Of a stretch of 64,000 nucleotides of DNA, positions 26,483-34,883 are shown piece by piece. Position numbers and translations under genes: made by a program. Within the stretch, counting starts at the first letter, position 1, and every line of letters begins with the position of its first letter. The notes below the pieces were generated by a model that worked only from the letters and a program-made list of their open reading frames with translations, searched no databases and was not told where the DNA came from. Origin of the DNA: an uncultured Bacteroidia bacterium (GTDB lineage: Bacteria > Bacteroidota > Bacteroidia > Bacteroidales > UBA932); NCBI GenBank assembly GCA_902788095.1, contig CADAIT010000012.1, positions 1 to 64,000 on the forward strand, given 5' to 3'.

Positions 26483-28945
26483 TCAGTTCAAATTACCCAT
26501 TTCCACTTCAAAGGCCAGGCCCGGCTTCCATTCCATATCGATGGAAACGCCCAGGGAAATCTGGCTGGAGCGAAGGTCGGGAACTGTCACATAAGCATGC
26601 TGCAGGGAGGTCTTCGTCAGAATCAGGGAAGCCGTGGTCATATAATCCTGCATGAACACGCGGGGAGCCTCGATGGTTGCTCCGTTTGTCGGATTGAATG
26701 GAGGATAGCAATAGTCCGTGCGGCTGATGCCGGATTTGATAACGTTGAGATTCGTTGCCTCCGATAGGTCAATCTTCCCTACCAGGTAGAACACGCCGCT
26801 TTGGCGGATCAGGTTCATCTCACCCCAGAAATCCTTGCCGGTATTGTTCAGCAGTTCGATGGCCACATACACGTCACTCTGGTCGTCAGCAGCCTTGGTG
26901 GCATCGTAGTTGTCCCACAGCATCGTGTAAATGGGAGTGGTGGAGCTTCCAACCTTATAACCGCCCCCAATCCGGTCGTACACCATTTTGTCAAAGGGGT
27001 TGTTAGTATAGACGCCACCGGTAAACTTCTTCTCGGTTTCATCATAACCTTCGGCAACGGTTTCGGCATTGTCGGGGCGGCGGACATAATCCCAGCCCAC
27101 CACGTCGGGCTGGCCGCCGATGATAATGCCGGTCACCAGCAATCCATCGGCAGGAATCTGGATATTCTCCTCGCCGGGATGCAGATTGGCGTTGTTGTCC
27201 TCCAATGTGGTGACCCCGTCGGCATACTTGACATCCGATTTGAGCAAAGCCGTACCGTAATTGATATTGTTGGTCATGGCCACACTGCGGGTGGAGGAAG
27301 TTACGACTCCGTGCTTGGTCCAATCCGTCCACATCCCGTCGTTGTTCCAGTTTACCACAGAAGTGGGATAGTTTTCTTTAACCTCATTGGATACACGGAT
27401 GGAAGAATTGCCGTAGTACATGAGCTCCGGCGGATAGCGGTAATTCTTGATGGGGAAGGTGGCGCCGCCCATGCCGTATGCGGGAATGTCCGTCGTGTAG
27501 GCGAAAACATCCACATGCGCCTGTGCTGCCGGTTTAACCACCCCCGTATTCTCTCCGGTTGTAGTACAAGTCATGATGGACGCGCCGTAGGGGAGGCCAA
27601 CGTTGATGGGAAAGCCGTAGACGATATTTTGGGGATCGGAATTGTCATAAAAATAGTCCTTGTCCAAATACTGATTCACGGACGGAACCTGATCCGCCCA
27701 GGGCGTATTTGCGGTAGCCCTTTCGTTGGCACCCTTTAAGGCACCGATATCAATTCCGTTATCGTTCCGAAGGAAAGTCAACTGCCCTTCCTGCATCATA
27801 AAAAAGGCTTTCATGCGAGACTCAAGCTGCTTGGCCATCAACTTTGCACACTGCTCGCTCCAAGAAGTGGGCGTTGCATCGGCGCAACGCTCGGCAATGG
27901 CATACAAGTCCTGGCAAATACGCAGCACGGATGAGCAGCTGCCGGCACGAAGTTCCTTCAAGCCATCCTGCTCATTCTGTTTGATGGTGGTTAGTGCATT
28001 GTATGCGCTGCCCATAGCCTCCACCAACGGAGCATATTCCATGGCAACGGCAGCCTTCCCCCCGTTACCCTTCGTTTTCACATTTGCGTTGGCATAGCTT
28101 GTTCCTGAGACATCGTCGTTCTCATAATAGAACATTTCTCCCATTTGCTTCCAGGAGACCTCTCCGGTGTAATAAGTGAAACTTACGCCTTCTGCCATTG
28201 CCGTTTGCTGGTCGGTCGGATTGGAGGGAAGTGCAGCCAGCTCCGTATCAGACGGGATGGGCCACCAAAAACCGTAACTCCTGTCATTGCTGCCAGCCTT
28301 CCGGACCCAGAATGTTTCCTCATTCACAAGACCCGTCGATGTAAAGTAAGTGAGGATGCCGGAGAAGAAAGCCGCTCCCGCCTGGAAGGCCGCAACGTCC
28401 GTCATCCGGGACTTCAAGCTGTATTTTATGCTTCCGAGATTATGGATGTCCCCCCCGGTCTGGGTATAACCCTGCAAATCGTCGCTGTACGTTTTGGTAG
28501 CCTTTCCATAGAAAAGAAGGGCGTTGGTTCCCAGCGGAAGAGCCAGCTCTACAGTACGGGAAGATTTGCTGGAAGAGACCGCTCCCGCGCCAAAAAGGGT
28601 GCCCAGGTTAAAATCCCGGACAGCCGCCACGGGCTTAGCACTCGCATCTATTGTCCTGAAGAAATAGTGGCCGTGGTCGCCCGTATTGTAACTGTCGTCC
28701 AACTGGTAAGCCAGCAGATGCACCTGGTCCATGCCCAGGAATTTGGCATCGCTTCCCACCTGGGCCATCTCGGCCGTGGTCTTGGTGTCCTTTCCTGTTC
28801 CCGTAGAAACACTCATGACAAACTGCGTTTTCACCGTATTTTCCTGCGGATCATACGTGGGGTTGTCGGCCACCTTGGCCTCGCGCTGGCAAGCCACCAG
28901 GGCTACCAATCCGAGTGCACTTAAAACTGTAAGTCTCGTCTTCAT
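26483..28945 (-). CDS. major fimbrillin, FimA/Mfa1-type stalk protein
   Basis: 820 residues, longer than usual for the family (350-600). Lipobox ALVACQRE (Cys19). N-terminal sandwich with VHLLAYQLDD (about 77) and ALPLGTNALLFYGKAT, the strand signature of the FimA/Mfa1 N-domain; a long insert (about 240-430) rich in Lys/Gln/Ala; then the C-domain with YPPELMYYGN, SSTRSVAMTNNI, GIIIGGQ and FYLVGKIDL; the final strand ISLGVSIDMEWKPGL is the probable donor strand. Secreted as a lipoprotein, trimmed at the surface and polymerised. The first structural gene of the operon, 14 nt after the DUF3575/OmpA gene. The insert could form a variable surface region. Confidence 0.82.
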   Translation of the reverse strand: MKTRLTVLSALGLVALVACQREAKVADNPTYDPQENTVKTQFVMSVSTGTGKDTKTTAEMAQVGSDAKFLGMDQVHLLAYQLDDSYNTGDHGHYFFRTIDASAKPVAAVRDFNLGTLFGAGAVSSSKSSRTVELALPLGTNALLFYGKATKTYSDDLQGYTQTGGDIHNLGSIKYSLKSRMTDVAAFQAGAAFFSGILTYFTSTGLVNEETFWVRKAGSNDRSYGFWWPIPSDTELAALPSNPTDQQTAMAEGVSFTYYTGEVSWKQMGEMFYYENDDVSGTSYANANVKTKGNGGKAAVAMEYAPLVEAMGSAYNALTTIKQNEQDGLKELRAGSCSSVLRICQDLYAIAERCADATPTSWSEQCAKLMAKQLESRMKAFFMMQEGQLTFLRNDNGIDIGALKGANERATANTPWADQVPSVNQYLDKDYFYDNSDPQNIVYGFPINVGLPYGASIMTCTTTGENTGVVKPAAQAHVDVFAYTTDIPAYGMGGATFPIKNYRYPPELMYYGNSSIRVSNEVKENYPTSVVNWNNDGMWTDWTKHGVVTSSTRSVAMTNNINYGTALLKSDVKYADGVTTLEDNNANLHPGEENIQIPADGLLVTGIIIGGQPDVVGWDYVRRPDNAETVAEGYDETEKKFTGGVYTNNPFDKMVYDRIGGGYKVGSSTTPIYTMLWDNYDATKAADDQSDVYVAIELLNNTGKDFWGEMNLIRQSGVFYLVGKIDLSEATNLNVIKSGISRTDYCYPPFNPTNGATIEAPRVFMQDYMTTASLILTKTSLQHAYVTVPDLRSSQISLGVSIDMEWKPGLAFEVEMGNLN

Positions 28946-28959
28946 ACTTTTTATGGTTA

Positions 28960-30621
28960 TTATTTATTGTTTATCAATTCTTTCCAAGCCTCATACTCCT
29001 TGCGGGCGGGGCCGTAGCTTTCTATTCCTTTCAAATTCTGCGCGGCAGCCTCGGACCCTTCGCGAGCGGCTTTCTGAAGCAGCTGCAAGGCTTCGCGCTC
29101 GGCCTGGGAGTCCTTCTTGTCCAAAGCCGTAAAATACAGGGCCACGCCATAGGCATTGGCCGCCTCGGGGTTGCGGGCCACCAGTTCCATCACCGCCTTG
29201 TCGGCCCTGATTTCCTGCACGGCCTCGTGGTGCTTCTTGGCGCCGATAAGCGCGTAAACGGGGCCGTTGAGTTTCTCTGTGGCGGGGTCCGGTTTGTTGG
29301 AGTAGTACACCCGGATGTAGCCAGCGTTGCGCTGGTCTTCCAAGAAGGTGTTTACCACCTTGCGGTACAGGGCGGGACGGGTGCGGAGCTGCCGCTCGCG
29401 TTCGTCGGCGTCCTCAATGTCGTACACCAGTCTCAGCAGTTCGGACACCTCGTCCCGGGAGAAGCCCTCGCCGCCGTCCGGAATGGCTTCCAACTGGTCC
29501 TTGAACCAGTCCCATGCCTCTCCCTTGCCGATTGTTTCAAAAAACTTGCGGCTCACGAAGGTTCTGGCGCTCAAATAATCGGCCACAGCACGGGCACGGC
29601 GCACGGACAGGCTGTCGTTCTGCGCCCGGGGGCCCTCGATGGAAGACAGTCCCACGATGGATACCAGTATCTCATCCGTGGCTTCGTCGTCACGGATGGT
29701 CTCGATGGCGCCCTGCAGCTGGTCCAGCACAGCGGCGTTGCGGCCCGTCTGCCGTTCAAGCACAGCGCTGGAGGCGGGGAAAACCACATACTGGATGCTG
29801 TCTTTGCCGGGGCGCGTCAGATAATCCAAAGGCCGATATTTCTCGATGGGAATCACCCAGGGCTCCTGTTTGGCCAGACTGTCACCGGCGCTCCCGGGGC
29901 CCGCCACCTCCTTGAGGTTCACCACAAAGGCCACTGGGGCCGACAGCACCGTAAGGGTATCCGTTTTCTCTATCACCCGCACACGAGATTTCCGCTTGTC
30001 GCGGGCCACGGGGTTGTAGGCAATGTTCAGGCCCAGCTTGGGCACCACGGCGGCACGGCGAACTTCTTCCAGCTTGCTGCCGCAATGGTCACAATCAAAG
30101 GTATCATAGGCGGCCAGACCGACTCCGGCACCAGCCTCCACTTCGATGCGCCAATGCTGCCAGGGCCACCAAGCATATCCGGCAAAGAGGCCGGCACCCC
30201 ACCAGGAGCCCTGCTCCCGCCGAGTGGCCACCTCCGGATACAGACCGAAAGGAAATTTCACGTTGCCTACGTTGAAATGGGTGTACACAAAATCGGTCCC
30301 CACGAAGGCACCCTTGAACACCTCGCTGAAATAGTACCGACCCTCCGGCGCCACCAAAAAGTGCCGCCAGTGGGTGGTGTTGTTCACATTGTCGTTGTCC
30401 CAGGCCAGGAAACGGGGCCAACTTTTGAAACCACCGTTCACTCCTACGGAGAAGTGGTCTCCCACCTGGAATTCCACTCCTGCATTTACAGTTCCGGTTG
30501 CACTGTAAAGCAGGTTGGTACTAACGGACAAATCCTGCGCGTTCGCACCAGGAGAAAATTCACATAGTATAACTACTATGCCTACAAGAAAGGATGCCAG
30601 TCTCTTTGACAAAACAGACAT
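28960..30621 (-). CDS. DUF3575-OmpA fusion protein of the fimbrial operon
   Basis: 553 residues. Signal peptide (residues 1-28, ending GANAQ), then an 8-strand-type outer-membrane barrel (about 30-220) with DLSVSTNLLYSATGTVNAGV, typical of DUF3575, a linker, and an OmpA-like domain (about 290-400; VSIVGLSSIEGPRAQNDSLS and RRARAVADYL) that binds peptidoglycan. The C-terminal ~130 residues are helical, TPR-like (PEAANAYGVALYF, ALQLLQKAAREGSEAA). Such proteins head Bacteroidales fimbrial operons and are thought to tether or position the assembly site. First gene after the operon promoter at 30697-30728. Confidence 0.82.
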   Translation of the reverse strand: MSVLSKRLASFLVGIVVILCEFSPGANAQDLSVSTNLLYSATGTVNAGVEFQVGDHFSVGVNGGFKSWPRFLAWDNDNVNNTTHWRHFLVAPEGRYYFSEVFKGAFVGTDFVYTHFNVGNVKFPFGLYPEVATRREQGSWWGAGLFAGYAWWPWQHWRIEVEAGAGVGLAAYDTFDCDHCGSKLEEVRRAAVVPKLGLNIAYNPVARDKRKSRVRVIEKTDTLTVLSAPVAFVVNLKEVAGPGSAGDSLAKQEPWVIPIEKYRPLDYLTRPGKDSIQYVVFPASSAVLERQTGRNAAVLDQLQGAIETIRDDEATDEILVSIVGLSSIEGPRAQNDSLSVRRARAVADYLSARTFVSRKFFETIGKGEAWDWFKDQLEAIPDGGEGFSRDEVSELLRLVYDIEDADERERQLRTRPALYRKVVNTFLEDQRNAGYIRVYYSNKPDPATEKLNGPVYALIGAKKHHEAVQEIRADKAVMELVARNPEAANAYGVALYFTALDKKDSQAEREALQLLQKAAREGSEAAAQNLKGIESYGPARKEYEAWKELINNK

Positions 30622-30696
30622 TTACTTACTCTTTTTGTTTTACAAAAGCATCTGTCCGGAAACGGGGACAGCGTGTACTATGACATATCGTATTTA

Positions 30697-30728
30697 CAAA
30701 GATACACTCGTGCCTAAAAAAAAACAAA
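30697..30728 (-). promoter_or_regulatory. promoter of the fimbrial operon
   Basis: Minus strand TTTG (30728-30725), 20-nt spacer, TATCTTTG (30704-30697). A leader of about 70 nt precedes the ATG at 30621. The divergent promoter of the regulator gene lies within 70 bp, so an operator between them could control both. Confidence 0.7.
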
Positions 30729-30765
30729 TCCGGACAAGGACTACATGTTTCATTTTATAAAAAAA

Positions 30766-30796
30766 CTTGTCCTTTCGCTGTTTTTTATTAATTTTG
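30766..30796 (+). promoter_or_regulatory. promoter of the membrane AraC-type regulator
   Basis: CTTG (30766-30769), 19-nt spacer, TAATTTTG (30789-30796). An alternative ATG at 30767 would lie inside the -33 region, so translation must start at 30818, about 20 nt after the predicted transcription start. Confidence 0.7.
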
Positions 30797-30817
30797 AAAC
30801 ACGAAACAACGGACTTC

Positions 30818-31939
30818 ATGATACAGCAAACCGCTCTTCTGTTTTCTCTTGTAACCGCGTCCATAGAGATGGCCGCATGTTTTATTTGTTCCTGGCTGAT
30901 GTGGCGCCTGCAGAAAGAAACAAAGGACCGTTCCAGCCGTCTTTTGGTGATGGGGGCGTTCATCTGCGGCCTTACCGCCCTATGGGTGGTGACAAAAAAC
31001 ATGCTCATGTTCAACCATGGGACAGCGGCCGTCAACCTTTTAAACCCCTGGATGTGCATTGTCTATCTCTCACTGCACATTGTCATGACCCTTTACCCTA
31101 TTTCCATCGTGAAGCAGGACTGGCTCACCCCCCGTCACTTCACCTATCTGTTCCTGCCCGTCCTTGTACTGACCGTCGTTTTTCTTTTTTTCACCGGCGC
31201 ATGGACCCCTTTGGAAACGCCCGCGGATATACGGATGCAGCTGGGAAAACCCGATGTGCTGGTCAGGGTCATTTCGCAATGTATCATGCTTCCGTACAGC
31301 TTTATCCTCTTTGTCATCCCTTACAATCCGCACAGCAGCAGCGCCTCCGCCAGATGGATTAATATCTATTCCCTGCTCTTGCTGGCGCTTAGTCTCATGC
31401 ATCTTGTTAACTGCTTCTTCGGCAATCGTCCCCTGATGATAGTCTTTCCGCTGCTGGCAACGTTCTTCTTTCTGGTATCCACACAGTTTGAAATGGAAGA
31501 CCGACTGAATCCCGGCAAAGAGACGACAACAGAAAAACACGGAAAGGCATCGGCAGAACGAGAAACATCGGAAACGCAGACCGCTCCCGCCGCAGATGAC
31601 GAAGCCCTATGGCAACGGATTTGCCGGGCAATGGACGAAGAACAGGCCTGGAAAGACCCTAATATCAGCATTTTGACAATGAGTCGGCGTTGTACCACCA
31701 ATACCACCTACCTGCTTCGGACCATACGGGGACACACCGGAGGAGGCGGTTTCAAGGAACTGCTCAACAGCAAACGGGTGGCGGCGATAGTGAGCCAAAT
31801 CAAAGAAAATCCGGACATTGACGTCCAGGCCGCTTTTTACAATGCCGGGTATCGGTCCAGAACAACGGCCTGGCGCAATTTCAAGGAAATTACCGGGATG
31901 TCTCCTGCAGAGTATCGCCAGTCGCTAACGAAGCAATAG
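30818..31939 (+). CDS. membrane-anchored AraC-type transcriptional regulator (7-TM plus HTH)
   Basis: 373 residues from MIQQTALLF. Seven hydrophobic segments (about 4-28, 42-62, 73-93, 104-126, 150-168, 180-200, 203-220), then a polar linker rich in Glu/Thr/Ala (about 225-262), then an AraC-type DNA-binding domain of about 100 residues: first HTH around ISILTMSRRCTTNTTYLLR, second around VQAAFYNAGYRSRTTAWRNF, closing with ITGMSPAEYR. No signal-binding or histidine-kinase domain is present, so the membrane part itself is the likely sensor. Divergent from the fimbrial operon with back-to-back promoters, so it probably controls fimbriae; that is inference from position. The 3' end overlaps the convergent phosphatase gene by 15 nt. 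Confidence 0.82.
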   Translation: MIQQTALLFSLVTASIEMAACFICSWLMWRLQKETKDRSSRLLVMGAFICGLTALWVVTKNMLMFNHGTAAVNLLNPWMCIVYLSLHIVMTLYPISIVKQDWLTPRHFTYLFLPVLVLTVVFLFFTGAWTPLETPADIRMQLGKPDVLVRVISQCIMLPYSFILFVIPYNPHSSSASARWINIYSLLLLALSLMHLVNCFFGNRPLMIVFPLLATFFFLVSTQFEMEDRLNPGKETTTEKHGKASAERETSETQTAPAADDEALWQRICRAMDEEQAWKDPNISILTMSRRCTTNTTYLLRTIRGHTGGGGFKELLNSKRVAAIVSQIKENPDIDVQAAFYNAGYRSRTTAWRNFKEITGMSPAEYRQSLTKQ

Positions 31940-33061
31940 CTTCAGGATTTTCTGCGCCACCTGCTCGTTGCCCTGAACGCCCATGAAATCCTGGGCATGA
32001 GGGCCATAGGAGAAGATGGGCACCGGGATGGCGGTATGACTGGTGCTGATGTGCACCCCTTCCACGTTGCCCTTCTTGGGTTCGCCGTCCCAAATGGCCA
32101 GGCCGGACGTCTCGTGGTCGGCGGAGATGACGACCAGGGTATTGCCGTCTTCATCGGCAAACTTGAGGGCCTCCGCGATGGCCTTGTCAAAGTCCAGGAG
32201 CTCCTTTACGGCGCTGGGGAAGTCGTTGTCGTGGCAGGCTTTGTCTATCCGGGCGCCTTCCACCATGAGGAAGAAGCCTTTATCCTCTTTGCTGCGCTCG
32301 TTCAGGAAGTCGATGGCCTGGCGTGTGGCGCGCGGAAGGAAATCCGTACGGCCATTCACAATATAGCCGGTCTCTTTCTTAGGGGGAAGTACGCCCACAC
32401 GGTCGGCGGCTTTGATGGCAGGGTCATCCAGGGAATTAACGATGGTAAATACCTTCTTCACAGCCACTTGTGTTTCCTGCGGAGTAGCCTCGAAAACCTC
32501 CTTGCTGCCGGCGGCGAAGTATTTGAGCACGCTGGAAGGGAGGTCTGCCCATATCTCGTTTTTCATCTGTCGGCCCGCCTGGTGGGCAAAAAAGCTCGCA
32601 GGTGTAGCGCCGCTCATATTGTCGGTCGTCACGATTCCGGAGATGACGCCATAGCGGATGACGCGTTCCGGGATATTGGCCAGCGGGCGCTTGTGCACAT
32701 CCACGCCCACCGCATAGTTGTAAGTCTTGTGACCGGTGGCATAGGCCGTTCCCGACGCTGCCGAATCCGTGGTGAAGTCCGTGGCGCTCTTGGTGGTCAC
32801 CCAGCCCATGTGCTTGAGATTGGCATAAGTAAGCTCTTCATTGTTGGCAAAATAGCCAGCCGAAATCTGAGCCAGCCCCACGCCGTCGCCTATCATCAGA
32901 ATGATGTTCCTGGGCAGCGAGCAGGCGCCGTCCGACGAATAGGTGGGATGATAGGAGCCTTGGGCCGGAACGCCTTCAATGGCACCTTTTACAATTTCCT
33001 GTGCGCCGGCCGGGAATGCAGCTGCAGCCACAAGAGCGAGAAGGAAAAAGAGCTTTTTCAT
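31925..33061 (-). CDS. alkaline phosphatase (PhoA superfamily)
   Basis: 378 residues, shorter than E. coli PhoA. Signal peptide to about residue 20 (FPAGAQ). Metal and active-site motifs are intact: MIGDGVGLAQIS (Asp metal ligand, about 57), TDSAASGTAYATG with the nucleophilic serine (about 98), VEGARIDKACHDND (about 267, Glu/Asp/His ligands) and ADHET (about 314). Periplasmic phosphomonoesterase releasing inorganic phosphate. The start overlaps the stop of prsW by 4 nt, so the two are co-translated, an unusual pairing; no Pho box was identified. Confidence 0.93.
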   Translation of the reverse strand: MKKLFFLLALVAAAAFPAGAQEIVKGAIEGVPAQGSYHPTYSSDGACSLPRNIILMIGDGVGLAQISAGYFANNEELTYANLKHMGWVTTKSATDFTTDSAASGTAYATGHKTYNYAVGVDVHKRPLANIPERVIRYGVISGIVTTDNMSGATPASFFAHQAGRQMKNEIWADLPSSVLKYFAAGSKEVFEATPQETQVAVKKVFTIVNSLDDPAIKAADRVGVLPPKKETGYIVNGRTDFLPRATRQAIDFLNERSKEDKGFFLMVEGARIDKACHDNDFPSAVKELLDFDKAIAEALKFADEDGNTLVVISADHETSGLAIWDGEPKKGNVEGVHISTSHTAIPVPIFSYGPHAQDFMGVQGNEQVAQKILKLLLR

Positions 33062-33789
33062 TGTTCGTCAATGGTTTTGATTTGAGTGAAAGAATCGACT
33101 GTCAGATGGGATTTGATGTGTTTTTGGGCCCACTTGAGCATGCCGAAACAGAGCAGGAGAATGGCCAGGGCGATGGCACCGCCCAGTTCCGGCGCTACCT
33201 CCTGGGACATGGCAATCCAGTCGTACGCGCCGTGAAGCAGCACCGGATACAGCCACATCTTGATACCGGCGCCCGGAGCGCGGTAGCGGTCGAAATGATT
33301 CAGGGAAAAGAAATAGCCCATGACCACGGCAAAGCCGAAGTGGCCGGGGATGGCCGTGAGAGAGCGGCTGATACCTACCGTAACCCACTGGGAACCTGCG
33401 CCTATCAGGTATTCCAGGTTCTCGAAAGCGGCAAAGCCCATGCCTACACATACGGCATACACAATGCCGTCCATACGCTCGTCAAAATCCTGGCACTTCC
33501 GGAGAAAGAGCCACAGGAGAAACAGTTTGGCGCTTTCTTCCGGGATGGCCGCACCAAAAAAGGCGCTGCGGAAAGCGTCCGTTGCAGCGTGAATTTCCTG
33601 CGGGAACAGGCCCAGGTGCATGAAAGGCACGGAGATGAGGAGCGAGGCGAAAACCGACGCGCCGCCGTAGAAGAACGCCTTCACCAAATTTTTGCTGGGT
33701 TCCCGCTGCAGGCTGTCCTGCTGGTAAACATAATAAACAAGAATGAAGGCAGGAAGTACTGCCAGGGCAATTACAGAAAGCATATCCAA
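33058..33789 (-). CDS. prsW: PrsW family intramembrane metalloprotease
   Basis: 243 residues with about seven or eight hydrophobic segments. Family motifs are present in order: AIPEESAK (EExxK, about residue 82), AAFENLEY (FExxEY, about 119), IPGHFGF (about 146) and LLHGAYDW (about 188). PrsW proteases cut anti-sigma factors within the membrane in Gram-positive bacteria; Bacteroidota members have unassigned substrates. First gene of a two-gene unit with the phosphatase. A near-consensus promoter (TTTG 33833-33830, 18-nt spacer, TATCTTAG 33811-33804, minus strand) gives a leader of about 12 nt. Confidence 0.85.
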   Translation of the reverse strand: MDMLSVIALAVLPAFILVYYVYQQDSLQREPSKNLVKAFFYGGASVFASLLISVPFMHLGLFPQEIHAATDAFRSAFFGAAIPEESAKLFLLWLFLRKCQDFDERMDGIVYAVCVGMGFAAFENLEYLIGAGSQWVTVGISRSLTAIPGHFGFAVVMGYFFSLNHFDRYRAPGAGIKMWLYPVLLHGAYDWIAMSQEVAPELGGAIALAILLLCFGMLKWAQKHIKSHLTVDSFTQIKTIDEQ

Positions 33790-33861
33790 TCTCTATCGAT
33801 TCGCTAAGATAGCCAATTTTTTGCGATTCCAAAACAGACCTTTTCGTATTGGCAAAAATAA

Positions 33862-33892
33862 TTTGTAAATCCGAAAAATCTTAGTACCTTTG
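33862..33892 (+). promoter_or_regulatory. tRNA-Val promoter
   Basis: TTTG (33862-33865), exactly 19 nt, TACCTTTG (33885-33892): a full match to the Bacteroidota consensus, 14 nt upstream of the mature tRNA 5' end. Confidence 0.8.
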
Positions 33893-33906
33893 CAGTCCGC
33901 AAATCC

Positions 33907-33981
33907 GGGCGGTTAGCTCAGCTGGTTCAGAGCACCTGCCTTACAAGCAGGGGGTCACTGGTTCGAATCCAGTACCGCCCA
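33907..33981 (+). tRNA. tRNA-Val (anticodon TAC)
   Basis: Acceptor arms GGGCGGT (33907-33913) and ACCGCCC (33974-33980) pair fully; discriminator A at 33981; CCA is not encoded. Anticodon stem-loop CCTGC-CTTACAA-GCAGG gives anticodon TAC; the T arm has CTGG-TTCGAAT-CCAG. It reads GUA/GUG (and with modification other Val codons). A stem-loop terminator follows. Confidence 0.95.
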
Positions 33982-33991
33982 CACGTTAAAA

Positions 33992-34028
33992 ATCAAGCAC
34001 TTACGGCTCTCCGCAGGTGCTTGATGCT
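33992..34028 (+). terminator. intrinsic terminator after tRNA-Val
   Basis: ATCAAGCAC (33992-34000) pairs with GTGCTTGAT (34017-34025) with an inner CGG/CCG pair, followed by GCTTTATAT. Confidence 0.6.
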
Positions 34029-34167
34029 TTATATAAGGGGGAACATATTGCGGATTCGGAGAAATGGTCCGATCAAAGCGCACTTTTGAGGCCTGGCTGT
34101 TTTGGCTCAAGCACCATGAACATAGGGGAAATAATGGCAATTCACCGTTTTCACGGCATCACATCCA

Positions 34168-34807
34168 TGATCGATAAGTATCTGGCTATCAGCAGCTTGC
34201 TAACATTCCTCGTTCATTTTTTGAACGAGGAATATCAGCATTTCGCTGAGTATCAAACGGTTAGCGATCACAATGGTTATACTCACGACACCGGCCTGTG
34301 ACAGGTAAGTTATTGTTATCCAGCATGTTACATCATAATCCTCGTTCATTTTTTGAACGAGGAATATCGGCATTTCACTGAGTACCAAATACTTAGCGAT
34401 CACAAAGACTCCGCCACATTGACACAGGCACTGTGATTGATAAGCAATTCATACACAATGAGTTACACAACATTCCTCGTTCATTTTTTGAACGAGGAAT
34501 ATCAGCATTTCGCTGAGTATCAAATACTTAGCGATCACAAAGACTCTGCCACCTTGACACAGACACTGTGATTGATAAGCAATTCATACACAATGAGTTA
34601 CACAACATTCCTCGTTCATTTTTTGAACGAGGAATATCGGCATTTCACTGAGTATCAAACGGTTAGCGATCACAATGGTTATACTCACGACACTGGCCTA
34701 TGACAGATAAGTTATTGTTATCCAGCACGTTACATCATAATCCTCGTTCGAAAAACGAACGAGGATTATACGTAAAAACACTGTAAACCAATTACTTATC
34801 AATCACA
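34168..34807 (+). repeat. array of five ~110-bp palindromic elements, no protein gene
   Basis: The gene-free 34029-34883 interval is filled by five elements at 34168-34273, 34297-34405, 34431-34540, 34566-34675 and 34700-34807. Each has a left arm with TGTGATTGATAAG or a variant, a central 12-bp-stem hairpin (ATTCCTCGTTCA/TGAACGAGGAAT type; spacing about 135, 135, 135 and 132 bp), and a right arm ending TTAGCGATCACAA. Left and right arms are imperfect inverted copies. Elements 3 and 4 and their spacers are almost identical, so part of the array arose by tandem duplication. Nothing else is visible; two small hairpins near 34830-34870 precede the next gene's end. Confidence 0.8.
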
Positions 34808-34883
34808 CTTGCCGCTGGGGGAAAGTGCGCTTCAGTATCGGTGAACCGATATCAGGACTATACTCCACAAGGGAGTGTCGGAT

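Noticed and set aside
34168-34807. CRISPR array or integron attC cassette array
   Set aside because: Spacers between hairpins are repeated arms, not unique; no cas or integrase gene is nearby, and no attC core sites were recognised.
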